In this document: piece by piece, positions 24,157 through 36,600 of the stretch
How positions within the stretch are numbered: position 1 is the stretch's first letter
Layout: the number at the start of each line of letters is the position of its first letter
Assembly (NCBI RefSeq): GCF_965638725.1
Contig: NC_134963.1
Coordinates: 10,444,501-10,508,500 of the forward strand
DNA from: Aptenodytes patagonicus
Taxonomy: Eukaryota; Chordata; Aves; Sphenisciformes; Spheniscidae
Length of the DNA: 64,000 nucleotides
Direction of reading: 5' to 3'
Made by a program: the position numbers and the translations under genes
The notes under the pieces: model-generated
What the model was told of the DNA's origin: nothing
Database searches by the model: none
What the model saw: only the letters and a program-made list of their open reading frames with translations

Positions 24157-27004
24157 GTGACTCCCACGTCCCCTGTCGCTGCCTTTTCTTCCTGGTGGGT
24201 TTTCTTGCAGGTCACCAGCCCCTCCCGCCTCCCCAGCAGCTGTACGCAGATAAAAATCCCCTCGACGGGCTTTTGTCCGGCGATCCGGTGTGCTAATCGC
24301 CCGTTTAGTCTTTGTGGGGAGAGGTTGAAAACGCCAATAGGAAAACGAGTGTCTTCCTTCATTGAAAAACGGGCTCGAGTCATGCCCTAGTGCTGGGTTC
24401 AGCAATGGGGGAGCACGGGTAGGTAAGCGAGTGTGTGGGGGTGGGAGGGGAAGGGTTTGCAATAATGGAGATGAGAATGGCGCTTGGCATCTGGGAGCTG
24501 TGCGGGGAAGGCCAGGAAATAGCCCTTTGATTATTAGTGGCCATGGTGAAATGGATACTTCTGTAAAAGAGGGCTGGGGAGGGGTATTTCCTTTAGCAAA
24601 GGACCTTTCCGCTCTGGCCTTTTGAACCTGCGCTTCTCCCTGGCACCATTTCTGCTTCATCATGACTTTTTGCAGAGGAAGGTGAGTGCAGAAAGCAGTC
24701 TGGCTGTAGGAGAGGGATGCAATCTAATCCTGATGAAAAGGTTTTTAACAGTATGCTTCGTTTCCTATTTCTTTTAGATTCCTTCTTTCTCCAGTCTTTC
24801 ACATGCACAAGCAGATATAAAAGCTGAATCCTTCCCTGCAGTCTTTCTCCCAGGGAAAAGTCAGACCCCTCCCTGGCTTCACCTTCAGGCTTTGCGCACA
24901 CAAAATGGCTGCAGCAGCCTGTGGGTGGGCATGGAGAGCTCAGGAAGCTGCTTTTCTTTTTCCCACCCTGCCTGCCCAGGAAGCCCTTCTGCTTTTATTT
25001 TCTGTGGCATTTTGCTCTTGCATAGCTCTGTGCAAATCCAAGGGGGTCTCCTATGTGCAAGCTATGCATGGAATGGGAGCTGGGGAGGGAAATGGCCAGT
25101 TTGCATGAGAAGGGGACCTGTCGGGCCCCAGTGTTTATTTTTTTGCTGACCTTCTGGGGATATGGTCAGTGAGAGCTGTGACAGCTGCTGGAAGCGGCAG
25201 GGGCTTTGAAGATTGTGAAGGTTGTGACCTCGAGGCCCCTTTCCTCTCTCTGTCCCAGGAGCTGCTGAGTCAATCAGGGAAAAGGGGAGGTGAAATGGGG
25301 GCTGCTCTTTAGCCATTTTTCAATCGGTGAATGAAACAGGAAAGGACAAATGCAAGAAGAAAAAAGAGCGATTACTTCCACTTTGGTGCATTACTGAGAA
25401 GGGGGAATCTCTCTTTGGCAAAAGATTATAACAATAATGGGAAACCACTATGCTCCTAAGATCCAGCACCTTGAATAAAAGATTTAACTGGGCAAGGAGC
25501 TGATGGCAGATCAATAACAGTAAACTAGGGGGAAAGCCTACAAACTCCTCTTGGTTCAAAGCAAGAAGAAATCCACCTCTTGTTTCCACCTGATACCAGC
25601 TCTAGATATAGCAGCGGGAACATGTTCCCAGTTGGCCCACTAGCTCCCACCATCTCCTTGACCCTACATTAACACATCTTCATCTTTGCTGAGCTCAGCT
25701 GAACCCTATGGCTGAGGTTACAGAGGCCACCGAGAATGGCTGCACCACACATGCCAAAATAAAGGGACAAAGTACATTGTGCGGGGCTGTATCCTTGATG
25801 TGCATGCACTTTCAAATGGCACAAGCTCCCTTGGCAATCCACACCCCTGGGCAGCCCACGAGAAGGCTCTCGCTCAGCCCCAGAGCCCTGTCTAAGCCCA
25901 CTGAGTGGGGTTTAAGTCTTTTTCACTTTCTGGATAACATGATCCTATGGATCTTTCCTTTTAAAATAGTAATCAGAACAGCAAACAGAGCACCCGGCTT
26001 CGGTTGACCAATACACAACAGAGGCAAAGAAGGCAAACAGCAGGCTTTTCAGTTAGTTTACACAGGGGGCACTTAAATACTGTATTGGTTACATAATACC
26101 ATTTAGGGGTTGGGGTTTTACACATTCTTCTACTAAATATATCTGTGAGATTTGTTTTAAAGTGATCAACATAAATCCAGCCACAGCTTTGAGGCAAAAA
26201 CTCCTACGATTAGACCTAATACCACAAGGTAGCTCATAGCGTATTTACTGAAAACCAAGGCACAATAGATTTTTTTCCTAGACCTACTGGTCAGCACTGT
26301 GCTCGCTCCACTGCAGTGGAGGGTGTACACTGCCTCTAGAAGGGCTGCCATAGACAGCCACTTCCCTACAGGAAGCACAAGCTGCTGGTTTTTAGGGCCA
26401 CATCCTGCCACTGCTCCGCATCCAGTCCTCAGGATTCATCCCAGCATAGACTGACCACAGGATATGTTCCGGCAATTATGACAAACTTCAGTGCTAAGAA
26501 AGAGGGTGAGGCATATAAAAAAAAATTTCTAAATCCTAGCTGCGATTGATTAGGAAAAAGGTATTCACTGTTAACTCCTCTGGAGAACCCCATTCACAGG
26601 GGATACCTGAAAGTATATTCCTTTCCTGATAAGCCCTCTGGTAAGCATCCTGTTCCCATCCAAAGGGCGTAGCAGGTGGCCAAACTGCTCCACTGGAGGC
26701 TTGACAATGGCATTATCCACCCAGCTTTTCAGCTGAAGCCTGGCTCAATCTGTACACAACTTCTGAGACTCCAGCTAAACCCTTCCTGGGAACAGCAAGC
26801 TTCCCCAGGCAAGGCCCGGATCTAGCAGCCCTGCATCCTTGCAAAGGACCTGTCCCTCTGCTCAGAAGTGAACAGATGGGAAGAAGAGTCTCAAAGCATC
26901 AGAGCTTTAAAACCGTGCTCTTCTCTTTAGTGTGTTGTCACCAGAAGCTCCGCAGGCAGAGATCTCTGCCATAAGGAGCTAGCAGAACAGTGGGTGGGCA
27001 GCTA

Positions 27005-27095
27005 ATTGAGAATGGAAGTTCCTTGGGGCAAACCAAAATAGTCTTTGTAGCACTGCATAGAACTAGGTACACTGCCTGGGCTCAGCATCAAACAC
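27005..27095 (+). repeat. Possible ancient MIR/CORE-SINE-like fragment
   Basis: The words TTCCTTGGGGCA, GTCTTTGTAGCACTG and CTAGGTACACTGCCTGG follow in the order and spacing typical of the 3' half of MIR-type SINEs of amniotes. The match is by eye and degenerate. No target-site duplication was visible. Confidence 0.35.
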
Positions 27096-27147
27096 CAACT
27101 CAGTAAAAATCCTGCTTACTCACTCACCTGGGAGGGGGTGAGCCCTT

Positions 27148-27185
27148 GTCTTGTAAACCTCCTTAGGTCTTGTAAACCTCCTTAG
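27148..27185. repeat. 19-bp tandem duplication
   Basis: Two perfect copies of GTCTTGTAAACCTCCTTAG occur head to tail (27148-27166 and 27167-27185). This is a simple local duplication with no evident function. Confidence 0.9.
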
Positions 27186-28189
27186 ACACACAGAATAATC
27201 AGGTGACAACAGTAAGCTGTGGCACACAGTACAAACTCGAATGTACTATTTTGCATGGGTGTAATAAGTCAAATATTTTAAAGAGTCACCCTGCTACTAC
27301 TACGACACACGGCAGATCCCTGCCTCCCTCAAACACCGATCTGCTGAGAAGCAACACCTTTGCCAGGAGTCGCTACATCTTTGTGAGCAGTTTACCCCAT
27401 TAAAATCAATATGGAGTTACACTGAGTATGAAAGCCACCATCACGTAGTGCTAGAAGACAAAGTGGTTTGTTCTTCCACTGTGAATCCCCATCATATTTC
27501 AGAACAAGTTTAAGGTGACAGCAATCTGGTTTTACACAGCCCACCAGCAGAAAATTCTGTTGCTTGGTTTTCCTTTTACAGTGGTTACACCTTTTAAACA
27601 CCTCTAAATTATTTTGAAAAATTCAAACAAAAGGGAGGCTCTGCTCCAAGAGAAGCAAAAAATGAAGACTTCCTGATCTGAAGGAAAAGGGGATCTCTTA
27701 ACAGCCCTGGAAAAGTATGGAGGTCACCTTCACGTACAAGCTGTTACAGACACCAAGCACCAGCAAAGCTAAGGATTCCTCACTGCCCACCCCCAAACAC
27801 CAAGTGATTCATTTAGGGTGTTTAGAGGAGCGTTTGGAGCAAGTCAAAGAGTAGTTTGGATGCGCCCCTGTTGAATCTGGCCAAATTCTCTGATCAGAAT
27901 TGATTCCTTCTTCCCCTTCTTTCCCTCTTCACACACAGACATCCCTACTGAAAGGTAAATGTTTACAAGAAAAAAAACCACAAACAAACCAACTCCTCCC
28001 AAAAAAACATCTCGCACAAAAAAAAGCAGGAGAGAATTTAAAGGGGGGCGGGGGGGATCAGGATAATTTTTAAATCGGGAAAAGTGAAGCCGAACTGTTT
28101 TCCATTTGTACCCTGTATAAGGGAGCCAGTGGGGTAAGGGGTCTTCTTTAAAGCCTCGACCAGCTGAATGGCTCTTGGCACTACAGCAG

Positions 28190-31100
28190 GAAAACCCTCC
28201 GCAGGTGGGTTAAAGCCAACAGCCCGCCTCCCCCGGGGAGCGCCTCCCCGGGGCAGCCGTGCTCCGCGGGGAGCGGGGCGGCGCGGCTCCCCGGGAGGGA
28301 GGCTCTCCCCCGGCGCCGCTCTGCTCCCGGTGCCCCGACGGCACGGCGAGCATCCGAGCGGCCGGCGAGCGGGACGGGCAGCGCCGAGCCGCGCCGCCGC
28401 CGGCACGAAGAAAGGGTTTCAGTGCCGGGGGCTCATCGTCGGTGCTTAGCGAGGGACGGTGCACCGCAGCCGGCCGAGCCCGACAGCTGCTGCCGGGTGA
28501 AACCGACCTCCGCAAACGGATTGCATGGGGATTTCGGAGGGTCTCTGGCTCGTGGCTCTTGAAAGGACCCCGCTGACAGTCAGCCCCACCGCTTTGTTCG
28601 CACGACTCTGTCCAAAGGGAAGGCGTCCAAGCCCGAGGAGTTTCCCCCACCGGGCTAGAGGGATGCAGAGGGCGGCTCCCCTTCCGTCGGGGAAGGTGTG
28701 CGCGAAACCACCGCCTTCCCCTCCGTGGGAGGCTGACGCAAAAGACCACGTCCACCGGCCCTAGTAGGGACGGGGAGGGGAGGCTCAGGGCGGTGCAAAG
28801 GGGACATCGACTAAAGCCACTTCTCGACATAGACGTCTCAAAATATTTTTATTAACTTGGGGGCACACAACAAAATAGACTGGGGGGCGGGGGGAGGCAC
28901 GCAGCAGGAGAGGCTGTTCAGTAAGTATTGCTCAAGCCATTCACTCACACGTTTCCGATTATTTCTGCCTAAAATAGCTCTGAAATCCAAGCACATCCTT
29001 CCCTGGCTCTTCTCTATTCAATTGTAAACCCACTGATGCACATAAATGCCCCGAGAGATCAGTCTGGAGGGATCCCGCTGCTGCTCCGACCGGGAGAGCC
29101 CCGCCCGGGCACCCCGGGGGGCTCGGGTCGACCCCGCCGCCGGGCTGGGTTTCGCCGGGCTTCCCGCAAAGAAGCTAACGCCGCGGGTCTCCCACCCGCG
29201 GCCGGTCGGTCCTGGAAGCGGAAAGCACCGCGCGGAGAAGGGCTGCGGGGAACCCCTGTCACCCCGCAGCCGCGGGAGGGGCGCTGGCTCCCGGCAGGAC
29301 ACCCAGCCTCCCTCCGGCCGGGCTGCGGCGGCAGCGGCCGTGCCCCCGGTTCCCACCCGCGCCCGGTCACCCCGGAACCCCTGGGAGGCCGGGCAGGGCC
29401 ACGCAGAATCTGCTGCCTTCGAGGGACAGGGTGGCCGTCGCCATTTTAACCTGCTCCGAGCAGGCCCACAGGACAGAGGCGGCGGGTGATCTTCTGCCGC
29501 TCCGCGGAGCTGCGGAGAAAGGACACTGGGGAGGGCAGGGGTTCATCTGGTCAGCCCGGGGCATGTCACCCAGCCTGGCTGCCGGCTTCCCGGACACCAG
29601 CCCCGGGTCCCAGCGCGCCGCTTACAGACAAGGCAAAGAAAACCTATGATTTTTCTTCCAGGTGGGGCGAAGAGGTACTGACACGTTACTTGGGACCACT
29701 CAGTTCTGCAGCTAGGAACCGAGTCCTGGTCATCAGTCCCAGTCCAGTACCTTAGGCATAGTTCCACCTATTCCTACCAAAAGATGCCTCCTCGACTTTA
29801 GCTAACGCTTTATTAGGATGGATCCTTTTTTAGGTTAAGTATTAAGCCATTCTTTCAGTATGAACCATAGCGTCTCAGAACGGACAGCAGATAATAATTT
29901 TCCTTCGGTTTCTTAAGGCACCAGATATAAGAAAATATGATCTAGTGTCAAGGTTTTCTGGCAAGAACGGTCTAGACTGGGCAACTTTCCTATGGAGAAG
30001 AGCGCAGAAAACAGCCTGGAAAGAGAGGAGCCGTTCCGCATTATTATTTTTCCTTCAAAAGCACCTTTTAATGTAGCGTCCCACTCGGCACCAGCCTTCC
30101 CAGCGCCGCCCCGCGCAGCATCCCTTCCCCGGCGAGGCCAGTGCCGCGGCACGCAGCCGGCGGGAGCTCCGCTGCCGGTGCTCCGCCGCGGGGTCCCAGC
30201 CAGGGGCGTGCTACGGGGCAGAGCAGGGGCTGCCCCGGCGGGCAGAGCAGGGCTGAGGATGCTGAGGCACCCGCCTCCGGCCAGGTTTCATTGCGCGTCC
30301 CCTCCACGCGTGCGCCCTGCCCCACGCAGCCCCTGCCCACCGCCGCTCGCCTCCAGGTCCGCGCCCTTGCCCTGCTGGGGACCGCCGGGCTCGGAAACCC
30401 TCCTTCCCCGAGGGAGCATTAGAACCCCCCGTTCTCCGTCACTGACGCTTTGTTCTGGTATTTTCCACATTCGGGATCCCCCTCCCCACTTTCCCGTCCC
30501 CGCAGAACACGAGCCGCCATCCCTTAGTGCTGCGGGGAAACACCGCCCCGCCGGGGCTCGCTCCCTGGCAGGCTTTCGGGTGGCGCTGGGGAGGAAGCTG
30601 TAAAAGCTGCATTGTGAAACGTCCCAGTCTCGGGAGGGTTTTCAAGGCTTTTCAAGGCTTTTCTACGCTACCCACCACAGCTCTCCCAGAGGAGGGTGTC
30701 CCTTCCACTCCAGCTGCCACTTCAAAAAAAAAAAAAAAAAAAAAAATCACAATTACCTCTTCCTTTTTGGGTAGGGAGGAAGGAAGTTGTACTCTCCCAG
30801 CTGAGAATTTATACCCTAAGGAGCAAATGCATCTATTCTGGCCGGTCCGGTCACCCCCCACCCCCCTTGCCGAGCAGCATCCCTCCTGCCCTCCACCGCC
30901 TGGCTTTACCCCCAAGAAAGGCAGGTTTCCTAAGGGGCGACACGAAGCAATTTTATCCCCAGAGCCGAGACCGGGGGGCTCCGAGGCTGCTGTCGAGTCA
31001 CTGCTGGGACTTTCTAGCAAGGTTTCAGTTAATCACCCGCAGTGAACAGCCTCCCATCTCATGAGGGAAAACAGCGGCCATGTAGGGAGACAGACAAAGA

Positions 31101-33650
31101 TTTTAACATTTTAAGCTATTTTACCCCGGAGACTGAAGTCTCTAAGCTCGACTGAGAGGCACCCTCACCACCGTGCGATTGTATTGCTGAGGAAACGCAG
31201 CACAGCATAAACGTGTTTTGCTGTGCAGCTTTATAGAAAATTGCCTCCAGCTCGACAGTAATCGCCTCCACGCCCGCACCCAGCGAAGGCAGAGGTAATG
31301 CATTCAAAAGCATAATATTTGCAAGAGAGACAGCAGATGGTGCTCCCTTGGGGGCAATTTCAGGAGAAGCCTCGCGTTCTGCACTTTCCGATGTCTGTTT
31401 TAGCCGCACAGGTTTAATGCTACAACAGCCTTTTTTTTGGCGGTGGAGTCGCAAGCACACGCGACACAACCCCGGTATAAGATGTTGCTGGCACGAATCA
31501 TGAGCCTTCCCGTTTTGAACAAGCGGGGAGGATACGAGTGGAGTAGACCGGTGATTAAACAGGTGCCTATACAATTATTTAATCACACCACACTCCGTGT
31601 GCCCATCGAAGCCAGTTACCGAGCTAGATCAGTTTGCAGGAGGACGGCAACTGCTGGAGGTGCACTAAGGCACGTTTCCCTCACAGTGTCAGCAGCCGGG
31701 CAGGGCTGGAAACCCTCTCACAAGCCCTACAGCCACACAGTTAGAGTCTCCATATGCGCGGAGCCCTCCGGACATCCTAGGTGCGGGACAAGCGCTCAGG
31801 AAGTCCGGGAGCGCCCGTGTGCCCCTCGGCTCCCTCTCCCGGGCAGGTACCGACGCGCTGCTGTGTTTTCTCGGCACAAGGAGGCACCGCTCTCCTGTAA
31901 TTCCCCAGCCCGACGCTTCTGTTCGTAGCCTTTCGGGCTCTTGAGCTACTGGGCTTTAAACTTGCCACCCAGCCAGAGGCAGTCGGATGGGGCAGCGGAG
32001 GAACCGGGAAGAGACCCCCGCAGCCCCGTCCCTGGGGTTCAGCCCTGCCACGGCCTTGCGGCAAAGCATCGCCGCGCCCAGCCGGCGAGGAGCTCTGCCA
32101 CGGGTGCCGTGTCGCGCAGCGCCCGACCTTCCCAGGGCTTTGCCCACTGCCGGGGGCTCCGGCGGGGCCGTGGCAGGCTGACAGCGGCGCCGGCACACGT
32201 GGCTCAGGGCTGCGCACATGAGGTGGGACCTCCCCGCTCCCCTCCACGCCCCGCTGCAGCAGGCGAGGCTGAATAAAGAGACGACGACCGTGCCCGGCGG
32301 AGCAGGAGCCGGGGGAGAGGAGGCGGGAGGGGACAGAGTGCGGCCTGAGGACGGTTTCGGCTACGGGAAAGCGGGTTTGGAAGGAAGCCTCCTGCTATCA
32401 CCCGAGGATCGCCGTTAGCAGAGGCTGGCTCGCAAATACTGGTACCCGGGATCGCAGAAGGCTCCTGTTCAAGATCATCTTTCCGCTAGACATGAGGAAT
32501 ATCGGCAGGCGGCTGATGCTGAGAAACCGAAGTTGCACTGCCGGGCGGATTTGCAGAAAAATCTACGTCCATCTGGCAAATAAACGAAGCCCCCGGCAAC
32601 AACTGCGTCGGCAGGGAAGAGAGCTGGACCCGCCAGCCCGCGGTCCCCACCGAGGACGGCTGGCAGGGCGCGACGTGGGCGACCCACGCAGCCAGCGGGA
32701 GCGGCAGCCCCGCAGGATGGCAGGGAGAAGCCGACGGGTGCAGCCTGCCAGTGGCTCGCAAATCGATACTGCCTCGGTAAGAGATGGCAGCTCGGCTTTC
32801 ATCCTTACGCCAAAGGGAATCCACGGCGGATGGCACAAGATCCGCTCCAGGGGAAGCGGTCCCGGCAAGAGCCGAGGAGAGCCGGGTTAGTTACACTAGG
32901 GACAAGATGTGTTCATGTAAGTATTACCACTAACGTGCAACGTTATCTTACGCTGGCTAGAAACACACCGTTTGATTTTAGCTTTTGCTTTCGAGATATC
33001 GCAAAATGCAACAGCGTTGGTGTAGATGACGGGAGGAGAAAAGAGCTCCTTGTTTAATGATCCTTTTGTCTCCCCCCCCCCCCGAGCGGAAACCGGTATT
33101 TAATTTTATAATACAGGTAATTGCCTTAAATGCCTACTGTAAGCAAACAGACTTCAGCCTTGGCCGCATTTATCGATCCCGTAGAAAGATGGTAAACAGA
33201 AACGCCTAAAGCATCGCTTTATAGCCTACGCTAATGTTTTAAACTTCCCTTTCAAATAACTAAGTAGCACATGACTTGGCAGAGCGCACTTAACGCGAGA
33301 CACGGCCGCACAGGAGGTCTTACAGCCGTTGATCGCCTTAGCAGTGTAACGCAGGGGAAACGGATGTTATTTGTTCCCCCCCCCCCCCCCGAAGAGTATA
33401 AATTTGCAGGCGATCAAAGCCACGCTGCTGAAACATTGCCGGGCTGCCAGAGGCGCCCGGTTCCCAGGGAGCCGGCCGGCAGCGCTCGGGCTGCGGGGAG
33501 CGGGCGCGGAAGGCGGAGGAGCAGCGCTGACTAGCGGCCGCGCCGCCGCCCGCCGCTCCCGGCCTCCGGCTCCGGCAGCGCTTCGGGCCGTAAAACGGAG
33601 GTAAGGAGAAAGACGCGCCCGTCCCTTTTCCCTCAGAACGGCCCTGCTCG
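28190..33650. promoter_or_regulatory. Broad CpG-rich block with several islands, no gene recognised
   Basis: Island-grade CpG density occurs at about 28.19-28.80, 29.04-29.63, 30.06-30.62, 31.65-32.90 and 33.42-33.62 kb. Intervening AT-rich parts (for example 33.0-33.35 kb) also keep many CpGs, suggesting long-term germline hypomethylation across about 5.5 kb. The longest frames (up to about 206 codons on either strand) are Pro/Arg/Gly/Ala-rich, overlap one another and match no family I recognise. The block lies between the microRNA locus and SDF2L1. It may be the promoter region of a non-coding transcript or a regulatory valley; no specific function can be assigned. Confidence 0.45.
30724..30746. 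repeat. A23 homopolymer
   Basis: Twenty-three consecutive adenines follow a CCACTTC stretch inside the CpG-rich block. It could be the tail of an old retroposed sequence, but no body of such an element was recognised upstream. Confidence 0.8.
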
Positions 33651-33659
33651 CATCTGCGC

Positions 33660-36600
33660 CACCCAGGTTTTTATACGGATCATCTAAAGGGCTGTTTCCT
33701 AGGCAGGACAGAGTAGCCGTCTGGATTTCAGTGAGTAGAAAACAAACCCTAGTGATACGGGCTCTCTGTTGGGGCACCTGCAAATCCAGGGAGCAGTGGG
33801 AAGGGGTTTGCAGGCAGCCCGACCCTTCCAGCCTGCGGTGGCTGGGCAGATAGAGATGGGACCGAGAAGGCATCAGCAGAAGATATTTGGTTTTGTGTTT
33901 AGCTGTGGTTCGAGTTGTGCTAGATCCACCCCAGATACTTCCATTTTCAGCACAGCACACACCTCTACTACTTATCACTACTCCCAGAAAATGAAGCTTA
34001 GGGGGATAAATACATGACCATCTTGAAGATCAAGCGAAGAGCCTTAGACCTAAGTCCAAGCTCGACAGTCCTCCAGCCATGCAAAGCCAGCACTCGCACA
34101 TTATTTTTATAGTTAAAAAAGCATATAGAAACTAATTAGCCAGCTTTATAGCTTGCACACATTCTGATTAATTTGTAATGTGTTTCATGAGGGTTTGGTA
34201 CCCTTGAGATGCTATACAGCTTCTAACACGCTTCTAACCCTGATGAAGCAGGACACCCTTTTCCCAAAGGATTGAAGACAGCTGAATCCCTCACAAAACA
34301 GCAGCTTGAATCGGCATCAGAGCTGTCATAGGAGGATTCCGCTGTGAACTTTATGCTAGTTTAGAATTAGTATAATACCAAATATAGTAAATGGTTTTTA
34401 TAACCAGTTTAATTTGCTGCAATTTAAAGAGAAAGAAGCGTTGAACTATGTGACTGCTGAAGTCTACTTTCAAGGTGCTCACTATATTCCCTCCTTGTCT
34501 CATACACACCCAAAGTAATTCAGTATTGTCCTCAGAGGAACTGGTTGAGCATCTCTCAATCAATTCCCACAAACCACTGAAATTATTGCAAGTTTGATTA
34601 AGGAAACAGATTAGAAGGAGTAACCCTGGTGTTCCATCTTTTGCATAGAGTCAAAATAAGTTATTAGGTATAAATACTCAAGGTCCTGCTAAAGTATTTA
34701 TAAACATGGGAGCACCGAAATGCTTAGAATGTCAGTGGGAGGAAGGGAGAATGTATAAAATGTTTATTCCTCTAAGCATTTAAAATAACCTTAGGACCCT
34801 GAAGTTTATTACTGTTTGTGACTTGCATACATAATAAACACTACATACCCTAAGGTAAGTTTGAATTGCCTTGTGTTTCCAATGCAACTCCAGGTTGGTA
34901 AGGTTGAACGTTTTATTCCTTCTTGAGGAAGAAAAGTCATCCCCTGTGCTTCCTACTCCACAGAACAGAATCAAGGAGACTATAGGAAGAAAGCACTTCC
35001 CTAGGTCTGAGTATTCCTGTTTAAGGGTAACTTCTTTTTTTTCAACTGTTTCCTTAAACAGCTTAATGACACAACCATGGGTGCTGTCTTGTAAGCCCAA
35101 ACACATGGGTTCCGGAAAGGCAGCTGATGAAACAGCCATGTTATGAAGTGATTAATTATCAAGGATATTTGAATGGTGGCCCAGAGCTGGATTACAGGAA
35201 GATGTGTTTGAAGAGAGAACTGCAAAATCAAGAGGGCACAGATGAGAACTCAAAACTAGGAAAGAGGGGCAGGCAGCATCATGGCACCCTGCATATGCAA
35301 ACCTCTCATAGGCTCTTAGCCAGTTTCCCAGCTGTCAGCAGGGAACCTAACCAAAAAGCCAGCAAGCATACCAGCCAGGGGGTCAGACACCTAGCAAGAT
35401 GCTGCTTCTGAAGGAGATATTTCTAAGGTTCAGCCTCTGTCTAGTACAGCTGTGAAACGTGGTACGTCTACAGTGACAGCTAGTGCTTCAGTGCTGTGGA
35501 GAAGAGAGGCAGAGGAGAGAGGATTCAGCAAAACTAACAGGCTTAAAAATACTGCTCAGTAAGCATCACTGTTACAGGGTTGTTTTGATTGTAATGGGTT
35601 TTTTCTTCTTTGATTTTTTAAAATATACGCTGATTTAACTTAATAAGAACAGATACACCCAATTAGTATTCCCAAACATAATAAATGAAATTAAAACATT
35701 GGTTTATCGTTAGCCTTGACATTCAGAATGAAGAATCAATGAGCAGTACATCCATTCTAGCACTTTCAAAGAACTAAACCCGGTTCTCATTCATACTGAC
35801 TGAGAAGTCAAAATGCATGGTAAGTGTTCGTATGCTGAGCATTTATACAGAGCTTTAAAAAGCTTCAGGAAATAAAGAGTAAAAATGTTTGTAGACACAC
35901 ACACACCCCTCCAAAATTAACATGTCTAAGGAACTCTGTCATTTTACATTAAACTACATATATACATGTGTAAAATGTGGTATTTGACAGATTTTCAAAG
36001 TAGAGAGTTTAAAGTAGGTATTTAAAGTAGGTAGATTGTCTTTAGCAATTATTCCCACTGCGAATAACTATAAATACAGATCCCTAACTCTTTTCTCAAA
36101 AGCCTTTCTAGTTTATTAAAGGAAGAGTAACAACATTGGCGCACCTTTTCAAAAAGTTCTTGTAATAGTAAGTGAGCAAGAAATTGGAAAGGACCTGTCA
36201 GTTATTTGAAAGAATTATTTTCTGCTAGCATCATAAGCCAAAATAAATAGTTTTCACTTAACCTTGAAGTGTATAGAGAATTTTGACAAGAACTATTATA
36301 AAATTTAGTTTATCACCTTAAAATAAAGAGAAAGAAAGAAGCAAAACAGTGTTCCCAACTCTCATATCTACATCTCTCAGTATTTCATGTTGTACCCAAG
36401 AGTCCCAACATCTTTAGGCAGATAAAAGCCATATGGAAAACAAACAACAAAACCCAACAATATAAAAACTGGGATTCTCCAAGTCTCTAGTCCTCAGCTA
36501 TGGGGGAAGGACTGAAAAGTTGAATTGTAAGCAGCCAAAGTAAATAAAAACACCTGAATCAGATTCTGAAATCTCAGTACTTCAGTTTAAAGCATAAAAT

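Larger units (their letters stand above)
11815..24160 (+). ncRNA. Putative primary transcript of the miR-130c/301b/454/130b cluster
   Basis: This extent is inferred rather than read directly. The left end is set by the CCAAT/octamer promoter. The right end is set by overlapping AATAAA hexamers about 320 bp beyond the last hairpin. A plausible first splice donor (GTG|GTGAGC, GT at 12749-12750) lies at the CpG-island edge, so the precursor may be spliced. All four hairpins have the same orientation and the same seed, which supports one transcription unit. Alternatively the two halves (14.7-16 kb and 22.5-23.8 kb) could be transcribed separately, since the right half has its own CpG island at 23-24.1 kb. 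Confidence 0.4.
24160..28020. other. Non-coding DNA between the microRNA locus and the CpG block
   Basis: No coding exon or RNA gene was recognised. The stretch contains one probable old SINE fragment near 27.0 kb and a short tandem duplication at 27148-27185. The remainder is unremarkable mixed-composition sequence. Confidence 0.45.

Noticed and set aside
28210-28830. 206-codon - strand frame in the CpG-rich block
   Set aside because: Ser/Pro/Arg-rich with no family resemblance and overlapping + strand frames of similar length. There is no splice or start evidence.
29992-30603. 203-codon + strand frame in the CpG-rich block
   Set aside because: Low-complexity Pro/Arg/Ala composition with antisense competitors. 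No domain or homologue recognised.
33367-33978. 203-codon - strand frame
   Set aside because: It crosses a C/G homopolymer and an island edge, changes composition abruptly and matches no known family.
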